Of a stretch of 64,000 bases of DNA, positions 53,926 through 64,000 are shown piece after piece; position 1 is the stretch's first letter; each line of letters opens with the position of its first letter. The notes under the pieces were generated by a model that saw only the letters and a program-made list of their open reading frames with translations, did no database searches and had not been told where the DNA came from. Both the position numbers and the translations under genes were made by a program. The DNA comes from Endomychus coccineus. Lineage: Eukaryota; Arthropoda; Insecta; Coleoptera; Endomychidae. The DNA is taken from contig OY294068.1 of NCBI GenBank assembly GCA_958510875.1, positions 154,106,388 through 154,170,387 of the forward strand, given 5' to 3'.

Positions 53926-54259
53926 AGTACTCAGATACCTAATTCATAGACTTCAGATTGCCCCGACCATAGTTAAGGAAGATCCATAGACAGATGGTTA
54001 GTTCACAGACTTGACCTGACCATAGTTAAGGAAGAACCATAGACAGATGATTAGTTCACAGACTTCGGGGACCATAGACATATGACCAGTTCATAGAACC
54101 ATAGACTACCTACCCCTCCCATCAACATGACTGCGCATGCGTGATTGTGGATGACCTTGAAGGGGACCGTTTTCGGTAAAATGAACCTTAGATTTCCTTA
54201 TGGAGATTTACATGCAAAAAAGGGTGATTTTGAGGGAGAACTCTCATAGCACATCTACT

Positions 54260-54265
54260 GGATTA
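54260..54265. repeat. Polinton target-site duplication, right
   Basis: GGATTA, the partner of 36702-36707. The five bases TTACA that follow (54266-54270) are the solo LTR's 3' end. Confidence 0.93.
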
Positions 54266-54270
54266 TTACA

Positions 54271-54885
54271 GAGTTTGATATAACTAAAACTCAAACTTGC
54301 GTCTCCTCCAGGGAGACGGTTCCCACAATCCCTAATATGATGTTGTCAGGTTCAACTATTCCTATTAAGTCTTCCATTACTATGCTTGGGATCACCATCA
54401 ACAGAAAATTGCAAAACCGCTTCACAAGACTTGTGCAAGAGCTTCTTCACATCACAGCAGCTTCTCATAACCTACATAGCGCAGATTCGACGTGTCCTGG
54501 AGAACTGTTCACATGTTTGGAGTTCGGCTCCAACATCGTAGAAAGGTGGGACGTCTCTCCCTTTTCTATAGATATCTCCATGGTCGGTGTTCATCAGATA
54601 TCTCTGTTATTTCACCATGAGAGATTCCAGATTGGCGGACTAGATGAGCTCAAGCTAGTCATCCCATTATTGTGAAGCTCGAAACCTGTCGACCATACTT
54701 TTATCGAACAGCGAATTTGTGGTACTGTTCACCTAGTGAGGTCTTTCCTCATGCGTATAACCTCTAAACCTTCAAGATAGATTCAAATACCTTTCTCCTC
54801 CTCCCACATTCTATCGCTGACTAACACTATGTTCTTCGAACATTATAGGTTTCCCTTTCGTGTAATCAAAGTATAAAATAAAAAT
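54271..54885 (+). mobile_element. Jockey-type LINE, right part of the split copy
   Basis: Starts GAGTTTGATATAACTAAAAC and continues ACTTGCGTCTCCTCCAGG, matching 12797 onward in the longer copy. It ends with the family 3' tail (TTCTTCGAACATTATAGG, then A-rich) near 54880. A frame at 54337-54675 (MMLSGSTIPIKSSITMLGIT) is the RT thumb/C-terminal region with damage. Confidence 0.85.
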
Positions 54886-55630
54886 TAAAAAACGTAAAAG
54901 GCGCAAGTTTTTCCGCAATTCCAAGACTTACCTAGCTATGTTCATATTAGCCAAACGGATGGATTTTTGTTGATTATGCTAGTCGGTTCTACATAGTTAA
55001 ATCTCATTATGATAATATTATTCCCTAAATAAAATATGAACAGGAAATTATTCACTAGTCTAATAACTCTATACTTAATGCTTGTGATCAGTCGGTTTAA
55101 TAATGTATTTCACTATATTCAAAAAGATTATTCTCAGCCGATTCCTACAAGATTACATACCTTGATATAATAAAATACATATCTTGAGTTTCTGAAATGA
55201 ATTATATGCAAGAAAATTGGGAATGACAATGGCGTAACAAATTCATATATTTAATTGCGTTATCTTTTATATTTGTTGTTATTCAGTAGTAATATAAAAC
55301 GGTAGCGTAGGGGGGAAATATTTCTAATCTTAAAATTGCTACATCAATACCTTGGTAATTAAATGATATCTGAGGTGAATGGAAACCATATTGCTAGCCA
55401 GGACTATAAAACCTTCTACACATATAACAAAAGTTGAGAATTTCCGCTTACTCACATAGCAGACAATTTCAATTCACAACTAATATCATCACCAACATTA
55501 TGAATGACACTTATATTGTACACTACTGAATTTATAAACTACTTTTTTTCCAAGATACCTCTAACCTCTCCAGCAGCTGATATGCCACGTTCGGAAGGAG
55601 GTTCGGACTGAACGCCCTGTTATTTATTTT
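54886..55630. other. No recognisable feature
   Basis: AT-rich sequence without a coding frame or repeat arm. Confidence 0.4.
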
Positions 55631-55637
55631 ATTTATA

Positions 55638-56962
55638 CCGGGTATCCAAAAAGTCTGCTAACGGTTGAATATCTCGAAAAATAAGCTTTGGATCGAGAAA
55701 CAAAAAATACAAGCATGTGATATTTTGGAAAAAGATTTTTGATGATAATAGGATTGACCATTTACCACTACCCCTGTGAGCAGGACGGGAGTAAACAATT
55801 TCGGATAGGAACACCCACTTATAATTGCAGATTCCCGTTCTGCGCAAAAACCTACATTTCTTGCTATTTCCGAAAAACGTGCATCGGATCGAAAAACTAA
55901 CAAGTGGTTTAGGTTTCTAATGATAACTGAAGCAACTTCGAATATACCCGATTGTATTCGAAGGTATCCAACAACACCCTTAGTATTTCGAACTTGCTTG
56001 ACCATTGTGGTTTTGAAGATACTCGACGAATGCCCGAGTGAACCCGGAGGTAGTCTCATGAAACTCAAGATAGGTTTCGAAGAATCCGGTGACATCCGGG
56101 CATATCTGAAGTGGATGTTGGTGATCAAATCGCATTTCGTTAAATTCACATTTCTAGCGTAAGCCAGGAACAACGAAGTGGACATGGTAACTTTCCGCTC
56201 CAGTCGAGTTGCTCGATTTAGGTGAGTTCTTTTGCAACACACCATGGGGCTGCTAGATTTATGTGACTCCTCTAGCTTGTCACTATCGAATTAGTTGGAC
56301 TTAGGTGAGTTTTCTCTTCTCTCACCACCATGGGATATTGCATTCAGAAGACTCCCCTGATTTATGTATGCAATCATGCATACATGTTATCATCTAATTT
56401 TTGCAAAGTTTATGGTGTTATCGAATTCAAACCTTGTATCATTTTTTCCCTTAATTCAACGATGTTTGCAGGTTTTGTTTCGTACACTTTGTTTTTCAAG
56501 TGGTTCCAGTAGAAATTATATAGAGATGTTAGATCAGGTGACCTTGGTAGTCGCTCAATCGCACCCCTTCTACCAATCCAGCGCCCAGGGAAAGTGGTAT
56601 TTCCCTAAGAGAATGGATTCCATGTCCTCACCCGTGCCGCATACAATATTTTGCACCACGACTCCGAAAATGATCACAAACGTTCACGTCGGTTGGCTTC
56701 GAAATCACTTCGGATACGATCTGGTACCTTTGGAGTTGCTTCAGTTATCACTGAAAACATGGTTTACGAAACAATGAAAATATTGAGTTTTGGCGATTTT
56801 ATTCACCTAGTTTTTAATCAGAATGTTGAATCTGCAATCGAAAGTTTCAATGTTACATCCAATTGAAAGCTTCTTCAGAAATATCGAGTACGTATTTTTT
56901 CGTTTTACGATCCAAAGCGTATTGTTCGAGAAATTAAGCCTTCTGACTTGTTGGACACTCGG
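55638..56962 (-). mobile_element. Tc1/mariner-like element, decayed
   Basis: The inverted ends CCGGGTATCCAAAAAGTCTG (left) and CCGAGTGTCCAACAAGTCAG (right complement) continue with a shared TCGAAAAATA/TCGAACAATA and GCTTTGGATCG block. They are flanked by TA (55636-55637, 56963-56964). Inside, about 56400-56650 on the minus strand, are FPGRWIGRRGAIE, RSPDLTSLYNFYW and HLKNKVYETKPANIVELREK, the end of a DUF4817/DDE-type transposase (family RSPDLTPLDFFLWG). The rest of the transposase is lost. Larger frames on either strand here are not real genes. Confidence 0.8.
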
Positions 56963-57441
56963 TATACCTACAGATTGAGTTTCACGAATCGGTATTATGC
57001 AAGAGTATTGTGAGTTGGAGAGAGCCAAACGCATTGTATTGCTTTTCAAAATAGACAAGTAGAACATTATCAACTGCTCAGAAGGTTGGGCCTGGCCCTG
57101 TTAAATGCGTGCAAGTTGACTGGTCACGTTTTTTTTTGTTTCATCAACAAATGAGGAGCAGTCCACAGACAATGTCCTAAGAAAGACTGCAACACAAGTA
57201 AGCTAAAAGAAAATAACAAAACCACATCAGCAGTGCTATGCTGCTAATAGTTATAGCCTAATTTCGGACTATAAAAGCAACTGTAGCTGCCTTCACATTC
57301 ATCTTATAGCCTGTTTTTGAATATTGGTATTCTACTAGCCGCTAAAGTCTGTTTTGGAGTCTATAATGAAAGTCGATTTTATAGTTCATCTTTTAGCCGT
57401 CAAGATAGCTGCCTAAACATTTATAATTTCATTTACTGCAA

Positions 57442-57672
57442 TTGAAAATAGCATTGATTCTTATAGCAGCTTTTTTGCGAGAAAGGGAAAGAACTCATGC
57501 TGATAATTTTCATTTCAACATACAAAGCAAGTATTTACGGGATACTTCAAATCCGTACGATCTACGAAATATTGAGTTTGTGCGATTATTCCGAGTGGAT
57601 AAAACAACGGCATCGCTCTTAACAAATAGGTTGAAAACAGAATTCAATCTATTCGTACTGATGGATTATTAG
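57442..57672 (+). pseudogene. Harbinger-type transposase N-terminal fragment
   Basis: 76 codons with SKYLRDTSNPYDLRNIEFVR and LFRVDKTTASLLTNRL, the RDxxNPFxxxxxxxFxxxFRLxK pattern of HARBI1-like transposases. The segment 57512-57709 is directly duplicated at 57715-57912 with the same stop codon, so the duplication came after the frame was fixed. Confidence 0.65.
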
Positions 57673-58030
57673 TTCAATTAAAGGTAAGTTCATTGTTAAG
57701 TTGAGAATTTTTTCATTTCAACATACAAAGCAAGCATTTACGGGATACTTCAAATCCGTACGATCTACGAAATATTGAGTTTGTGCGATTATTCCGAGTG
57801 GATAAAACAACGGCATCGCTCTTAACAAATAGGTTGAAAACAGAATTCAATCTATTCGTACTGATGGATTATTAGTTCAATTAAAGGTAAGTTCATTGTT
57901 AAGTTGAGAATTTAGCCTGGTATAGTTAACATAAATCAAAACCATTCCTTTACTCATTGCAATTTACTTTATTGCACTTAGGTTAAAACTATTTATTCAA
58001 ATGCAATTTAAATGTTTAATCACTATTGAA

Positions 58031-60342
58031 GATTCCTTATTGAGTTTTCCAACTGTGATCAGTTTATTAAAGCCAGTTGGAAATATCAGGGTCCAAATAC
58101 CGATGGAAGAACAAGAGATTGAGCCAGTGCCCCAGATTTTAGTGAATATTGCTAATGCTGAAGGTAGAGCAGCAGCGAAACGGATTAGGCAAAATATTAT
58201 CACCACTTATTTCAACAATTAGGGAGTCTTTATTCTCCAACATTAGCTTCAGTAAAAACTCTATTTGCTCTTCGGAAGACCGATACCTCTCCTAGCATTC
58301 TCCATGAATAAATAACATAATATGAATGAGATAGGACTGAATATATTATATTCTTTGTACTTACTTATATCCTTCTATATCCACTTCTTTTTGATCGTAA
58401 GCAGAAAATGTGAAATATGAATCTGTGAATGATATCTATGAACATATCAAGCACATAACCCATACGATAATTCCTATAAAACTGACAATTAATGTTCTTA
58501 TTTCTCAAATATATAAAATATGCAGCGTTGCCGGTATATAAAATAAATCTACGTTGAAAACACTATAGTTTTTCTTCTAGTCGATTTATACTTACAGTCA
58601 GACTTGAAGATTCCTTATTGAATTCTCCAACTGTGATCAGTTTATTAATGCCAGTTGGAAATACCAGGGTCCAAATACCGATGGAAGAACAAGAGATTGA
58701 GCCAGTGCCCCAGATTTTAGTGAATATTGCTAATGCTGAAGGTAGAGCAGCAGCAAGACGGATTAGGCAAAATATTAGCACCACTTATTTCAACAATTAA
58801 GGAGTCTTTATTCTCCAACATTAGCTTCAGTAAAAACTCTATTTGCTCTTCGGAAGACCGATACCTCTCCTAGCATTCTCCATAAATAAATAACATAATA
58901 TGAATGAGATAGGACTGAATATATTATATTCTTTGTACTTACTTATATCCTTCTATATCCACTTCTTTTTGATCGTAAGCAGAAAATGTGAAATATGAAT
59001 CTGTGAATGATATCTATGAACATATCAAGCACATAACCCATACGATAATTCCTATAAAACTGACAATTAATGTTCTTATTTCTCAAATATATAAAATATG
59101 CAGCGTTGCCGGTATATAAAATAAATCTACGTTGAAAACACTATAGTTTTTCTTCTAGTCGATTTATACTTACAGTCAGACTTGAAGATTCCTTATTGAA
59201 TTCTCCAACTGTGATCAGTTTATTAATGCCAGTTGGAAATACCAGGGTCCAAATACCGATGGAAGAACAAGAGATTGAGCCAGTGCCCCAGATTTTAGTG
59301 AATATTGCTAATGCTGAAGGTAGAGCAGCAGCAAGACGGATTAGGCAAAATATTAGCACCACTTATTTCAACAATTAAGGAGTCTTTATTCTCCAACATT
59401 AGCTTCAGTAAAAACTCTATTTGCTCTTCGGAAGACCGATACCTCTCCTAGCATTCTCCATAAATAAATAACATAATATGAATGAGATAGGACTGAATAT
59501 ATTATATTCTTTATACTTACTTATATCCTTCTATATCCACTTCTTTTTGATCGTAAGCAGAAAATGTGAAATATGAATCTGTGAATGATATCTATGAACA
59601 TATCAAGCACATAACCCATACGGTAATTCCTATAAAACTGACAATTAATGTTCTTATTTCTCAAATATATAAAATATGCAGCGTTGCCGGTATATAAAAT
59701 AAATCTACGTTGAAAACACTATAGTTTTTCTTCTAGTCGATTTATACTTACAGTCAGACTTGAAGATTCCTTATTGAATTCTCCAACTGTGATCAGTTTA
59801 TTAATGCCAGTTGGAAATATCAGGGTCCAAATACCGATGGAAGAACAAGAGATTGAGCCAGTGCTCCAGATTTTAGTGAATATTGCTAATGCTGAAGATA
59901 GAGCAGCAGGAAGACGGATTAGGCAAAATATTATCACCACTTATTTCAACAATTAGGGAGTCTTTATTCTCCAACATAAGTTTCAATAAAAACTCTATTT
60001 GCTCTTCGGAAGACCGATACCTCTCCTAGCATTCTCCATAAATAAATAACATAATATGAATGAGATAGGACTGAATATATTATATTCTTTGTACTTACTT
60101 ATATCCTTCTATATCCACTTCTTTTTGATCGTAAGCAGAAAATGTGAAATATGAATCTGTGAATAATATCTATGAACATATCAAGCACATAACCCATACG
60201 ATAATTCCTATAAAACTGAAAATTAATGTTGTAATTTGTCAAATATATAAAATATGCAGCGTTGCCGGTATATAAAATAAAGCTACATTGAAAACACTAT
60301 AGTTTTTCTTCTAGTCGATTTATATTGACAGTCAGACTTAAA
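58031..60342 (+). repeat. Four 578-bp tandem units with a Harbinger last exon
   Basis: GATTCCTTATTGA recurs at 58031, 58609, 59187 and 59765, an exact 578-bp period. Each unit holds a ~60-codon frame (PTVISLLMPVGN, EEQEIEPVPQIL, ANAEGRAAARRIRQNI) whose end fits the C-terminus of HARBI1-like transposases, then a stop and an AT-rich 3' part. Units 2 and 3 differ by only a few bases, units 1 and 4 by more, as expected if recent unequal exchange acted in the middle of the array. Each later unit has its own CTTACAG acceptor. Confidence 0.85.
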
Positions 60343-60580
60343 TAAGAATCAATAGAATACCGATAGACTATAATTTTTGGTCTATATCTATAGTCGGCTA
60401 TACTTATAGCCTGGTTTATAGCCGTTCAGCAGCATAGCACTGCAGATGATGTCACGCACAGAGCATGCTCTCAAAAATTACAAAATAGAAGAAAATTATA
60501 TAAAGCAAAATAGCTAGCATTAACATTCACGAGGAAGGATCACAAAGGCCAATCATCACCACCAACCTCAACGATCAGAG

Positions 60581-61450
60581 TCAAAAATGCTTCCACAATT
60601 TCCCTCCTGAGACAATACGATCATGAAATATATCCACTGTCACATTCAACCTGTTGTGAAGTTGCATCATTCTGTAAGCCGGGCTGTTAATTCCAACCGC
60701 ACTGTGGCCAAAATTTATCAAAAATAAAGATGTATCTCTCGCGTTTGCTCTAGCAACTCTTAAGTTTAAAGGAGAAATAACATTTGGGTTCACCATATTA
60801 TGTACGATCTTGAACAGAAAAACTACATCTGATATCTTCCTTCTATTACTTAGTGTAAATTAAATAATGATAACCGTTCGTTGTATGTTCCATGCATCGG
60901 ATATACTCCAAATCTCATGAAATATGAATATACTGTAAATCTTCGATGAACAGATTCAATTCTATTAGAATTTGTCGCAAAGTAAGGTGACCAGACAGAA
61001 GAACAATACACCAAATAGGCAAAATAAAGTCTCCTGAGTGTATCTCCACTCCTAAACTGTCTCCCCATTCTCAAAATGAACCTCATCATTTTATTAGCCC
61101 TATTGATTATGGCATCTATATGAGGAATAAAGGTAAGTTTACCGTCAAAGATTACACGCAGGTCCCTAACCTGCCTAACTTTAGGTGAATAATGTAATTC
61201 AATTTTATAAGCACTGTAAATTATATTGAACGTATCCCTCGAAAAGGTGATAACACTACATTTGGAGTAATTGAGATATGATTTATAAGATTTGCATCAA
61301 TCTGCAAGTTTATCCAAGTCCGTCTGCAATATAATCGTATCTTGTTGGTTCTTGATGCTACGAAATACCTTCAAATCATCAGCATATAGAATAATGTTAG
61401 AACTAAATTGATAGCAAACAAAATGGGACAATAAACCAATCCAGATAGAT
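60581..61450 (-). mobile_element. LINE reverse transcriptase, C-terminal half (third family)
   Basis: From about 61430 downward the minus strand reads IILYADDLKVFRSI (catalytic YADD intact), LQTDLDKLAD, SKCSVITFSRD, PHIDAIINRANKMMRFILR, LRRLYFAYLVYCSSVWSP and IESVHRRFTVY. It ends at RLNVTVDIFHDRIV and a stop near 60581. This order is typical of Jockey/I-type RTs (palm, thumb, then the R-x-LYxxLV.S.LeY..vVWsP block). It is 5'-truncated at about 61450 and has few interruptions, so it is younger than the other LINE copies here. Confidence 0.85.
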
Positions 61451-61836
61451 ATATACATAGATAATTAATTCATTCGTGTTATGTACATAATAGGTTTACA
61501 CTCGTCCAGGAAAATTACAATGAATAAAATTAAAATAAAAAAAATCAAAGACTAGCTTTTATTTAGATATGTACTGAAACGTTATTTTAAAAATTGGTAC
61601 TCATAATAGGTTCAAAATTTTTTTTTTAAATAGGCTGAAACCTAATTCTGAAGTGAAATATGATGAATATTAGGTTACATGAGATATAAACCTATGTTCG
61701 GACTTTTTGCGACTCCTAATCTTCTAATGATTTTTCTTCGTCAATTAGAATAGGGAACTAGAATGTGCAAATACATTATCGACTGACCGCATCAGATAAT
61801 CAAGAAATCTAAAGAAACTCTTCACCTGTATATATA

Positions 61837-63999
61837 CAGGGTGTCCTCGAACTGCGTGGCCAAAATAAAACCGAAGATTCTTTGATTTGAAAAAAATTTG
61901 ATTAGCCTTTTTACTTTTGCCTCAAGTGTCTTGTTTAGCCGGTAGAGGGCTTCAAAGTTCCAAAAATAATTTTGTTCTTTCGGTATAACTTTAGAACGTG
62001 ATGAAGGACTTTTACAATATTTGACAGTGAGTTACTGTTAATAATAGCCGTTTTTGACAGTGGAGCACAGGGCCTTAGAGACCATAGAAATGGCTCAAAC
62101 TTGAGGATGTAACGGGAAAAGTGTCCAGAACTTTTTTGTGGTCAATGTAATTCACCCTTTATTTTTTAAGTATATAGCTTATTTTGTTTGAAAACTTTTT
62201 TTACTCTTAGAAAATTTTGATAAAATCAACGGATTAGCTTGAAAAAATTAATTTTTGAGTCTCTGCAATTTTGGCTTAATAATTTTACTTGATTAAAATA
62301 CCTTAGTTGCCTTTGCTTTTCTAATTTCATTTTGGCTTTTGGAGAATTTATTCTCAAAACTGTCAGTTTTTACTTTGCTTTCCATAAAACATTTATAAAA
62401 TTATGGCTCAAAATTTCACTAACACTGAAATGGTTGATACGTTATTGATTTATGGACTTTGTCGTTGCAATGGCCGGAGAAGTGTACAAGTTCATGGGTA
62501 AAGATATCCGCACCGCAGAATTCATCGACAAACCTTTGCTAATATCGAGAGGCGACTTCTCGAAACTGGCAGATTTGAAGCAAATCGTAGAGCGGTTGAA
62601 ACTGAACCTAGGATAAGCACACGACGTTTGGGACTTCGTGTTCTGTCGGTTTATTGTCCAAAGACAAAACGCAAACCCCAAATTTTGTAGAAGAATTCTG
62701 TTCACGGACGAAGCTACTTTCACGAGGTGGGGTCTTTTTAACCTCCTAATGAACATTTCTATGCTGATGAAAATCCTCATGAAACGGAAGTTACACATTT
62801 TCAGAATCAAACTAAAATCAATATTTGGGTTGAAATTGTGGATAACTTTATTATTGGTCCTACCGTTATACCCGATCGATTGAACGGGGAGAGCTACTTG
62901 AACTTTTTGGAACAAAGGCTACCTGAACTGTTGAAGACTTGCCCTTACACATTCGTCGTGATGGTGCACCTCCTCAATTCACATTAGCTGTGAGGCGACA
63001 TTTGAACGCGGAATATCCAGATCGCTGATAGGTAGAGGACACGATGCACCAGTGAACTGGTCGGCCCGCTCCCCTGATTTGACGCCCTGCGACTTCTTTC
63101 TATGGGGCGAAAGTTTATGCACCTCCAGTAAACACACGGGAGAAATTGTTGCAACGAATTAATTATGAAGCGGATTTATTGAAGAATGATCCTGAAGTAC
63201 TAGCCAGAGTTCAATTCAATTTCTTGAAACGAATTAATTTGTGTATTCAGGAAAATGGGCAACATTTCGAACAATTGATGCCTTAGCGATTTCCCAAAAA
63301 GTTTTGTTGTTTCTTTTAATTTAGCATTTCTTTTTCCTAAATAATCACATCGTTTCCCCATTTCTATTGTTTTTATTATTCGTGTTTTACCGAGATATTA
63401 ACCATTTCAGTGTTAGGGAAATTTTGAGCCATAATTTCATAAAATTTGTACGGAAAGCAAAGTAAAAACTGACAGTTTTGAGAATAAATTCTCCAAATGC
63501 CAAAATGACATTAGAAAAGCAGAGGCAACTAAGGTATTTTAATCAAGTAAAATTAGTAAGCCAAAATTGCAGAGACTCGAAAATTAATTTTTTCAAGCTA
63601 ATCCGTTGATTTTATCAACATTTTCTATGAGTAAGAAAAGTTTTCAAATTAGATAAGCTATCTACATAAAACATATCGGGTGAATTACATTGACCACAAA
63701 AAAGTTCTGGACACTTTTCCCGTTACATCCTCAAGTTTGAGCCATTTCTATGGTCTCTAAGGCTCTGTGCTCCACTCTCAAAAACGACTATTATTGACAG
63801 TAACTCACCTGCCAAATATTGTAAAAGTCCTCCATCACGTTCCCAAGTTATACCGAAAAAACAAAATTATTTTTGCAACTTTGAAGCCCTCTACCGACTA
63901 AACAAGACACTTAAGGCAAAAGTGAAAAGGCTCATCGAATTTTTTTCGAGTCAAAGAATCTTCGGTTCCATTTTGGCCACGCAGTTCGAGGACACCTTG
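61837..63999 (+). mobile_element. Tc1/mariner-like element with ~600-bp TIRs
   Basis: The left arm starts CAGGGTGTCCTCGAACTGCG and the right arm complement CAAGGTGTCCTCGAACTGCG. They match for about 600 bp, 61837-62436 and 63404-63999, to just past the transposase start and stop. TA precedes the left end (61835-61836) and T of an expected TA is the last base of the window. Long arms around a single transposase gene are unusual for mariners. Confidence 0.85.
62403..63286 (+). pseudogene. DUF4817/DDE-type transposase, broken
   Basis: From MAQNFTNTEMVDTLLIYGLC the N-terminal helix-turn-helix (RRIHRQTFANIERRLLETG, then TEPRISTRRLG) is followed by RILFTDEATFTRWG (first catalytic aspartate region). 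After frameshifts and loss of the middle comes WSARSPDLTPCDFFLWG (final catalytic region), then EVLARVQFNFLKRINLC and ENGQHFEQL to the stop at 63286. It is recognisably the same superfamily as 6177-6467 and 55638-56962. It has an early stop and frame changes, so it is not functional as it stands. Confidence 0.8.
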
Positions 64000-64000
64000 T

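Larger units (their letters stand above)
36708..54259. mobile_element. Polinton/Maverick-type element, 17.55 kb, giant TIRs
   Basis: The ends AGTAGATGTGCTATGAGAG (left) and its complement (right) are flanked by the 6-bp duplication GGATTA. The inverted repeats span 36708-40548 and 49597-54259. The core encodes DNA polymerase B (minus), a GNAT-like protein (minus) and a C2H2 zinc-finger protein (plus). A 6-bp duplication, 5'-AG terminus and protein-primed-type PolB are established Polinton hallmarks. Missing are the retroviral-type integrase, cysteine protease, FtsK/HerA ATPase and capsid genes, and the repeats are several times longer than usual. It is probably trans-mobilised or a distinct family. 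The TIR-encoded frames of 134 and 61 codons are identical in both arms, so it inserted recently or its arms are homogenised. Confidence 0.92.
49597..54259 (-). repeat. Polinton right terminal inverted repeat (4.66 kb)
   Basis: Complement of the left repeat plus about 820 bp of extra sequence. The extra consists of one more ~300-bp AT-rich unit (around 49680-50290), a doubled segment with TAAGCGTGATTAGAGTAATT (50395 and 50526) and about 265 bp of SINE body near 51400-51670. Elsewhere the arms differ by rare substitutions, for example TTAAACCACTAGTT versus TTAAACCAATAGTT (complement). Confidence 0.93.
57231..60436 (+). mobile_element. Harbinger-like element with amplified 3' units
   Basis: Matching inverted ends CAGTGCTATGCTGCT (left) and AGCAGCATAGCACTGC (right), followed inside by related TATAGCCTA / TAGGCTATA blocks, enclose Harbinger (HARBI1-like) transposase fragments. 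The N-terminal exon (57442-57672) has a partial duplicate, and the C-terminal exon is in four tandem 578-bp units. The catalytic DDE middle is missing, so it is non-autonomous. The 3-bp target duplication expected for the family was not resolved. Confidence 0.65.

Noticed and set aside
55658..56245. 195-codon minus-strand frame as a gene
   Set aside because: It lies inside the Tc1/mariner-like element, has no recognisable domain and overlaps an equally open frame on the other strand.
58563..59940. 73-codon minus-strand frames repeated three times (MVLIFCLIRLAAALP type)
   Set aside because: Antisense shadows of the Harbinger C-terminal exon in the 578-bp repeats.
62442..62915. 157-codon minus-strand frame
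   Set aside because: Antisense to the transposase pseudogene at 62403-63286.

Overview
The window is AT-rich (my impression by eye; not counted) nuclear DNA from an animal, almost certainly an insect. It has small exons in long introns, arthropod-type transposons (mariner, hAT, Harbinger, P-like, Penelope-like, Jockey-type LINEs, Polinton) and two recognisable host genes. These are an alpha/beta-hydrolase carboxylesterase on the + strand and one exon of a histidine acid phosphatase (venom/prostatic acid phosphatase type) on the - strand. I cannot name the species; the gene and repeat content would fit a beetle or a parasitoid wasp.

Layout. 1-19,140 is repeat-dominated: LINE 3' ends, three fold-back hairpin repeats, a Tc1/mariner-like remnant, tRNA-like repeats, inverted Penelope-like (PLE) fragments and one acid phosphatase exon. 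19,141-19,940 is a deleted mariner. 19,986-29,668 is the carboxylesterase in eight recognisable exons with the whole catalytic triad; its introns hold a hAT copy, a LINE and PLE pieces. The first exon(s) were not found. 31,552-32,806 is a non-autonomous P-like (THAP) element with a perfect 8-bp target duplication.

34,560-54,885 is a three-level nest. A Jockey-type LINE is split by a solo LTR (4-bp duplication GAGT). The LTR is split by a 17.55-kb Polinton/Maverick-type element (6-bp duplication GGATTA). The Polinton has very long terminal inverted repeats (3.84 kb left, 4.66 kb right) around a ~9-kb core. The core encodes a 1,267-aa protein-primed-type DNA polymerase B with an EndoVII-like zinc domain, a GNAT-like acetyltransferase and a C2H2 zinc-finger protein that may share a domain with the polymerase N-terminus. 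I see no integrase, protease, packaging ATPase or capsid gene, so it is either a reduced, trans-mobilised Polinton or a distinct lineage.

54,886-64,000 holds a Tc1/mariner-like remnant, a Harbinger-like element whose last exon and 3' region are repeated in four 578-bp units, a LINE 3' half, and a Tc1/mariner-like element with ~600-bp inverted repeats ending at the window edge. No rRNA, functional tRNA or CRISPR array was seen. Most features other than the esterase and the Polinton genes are decayed transposon copies.
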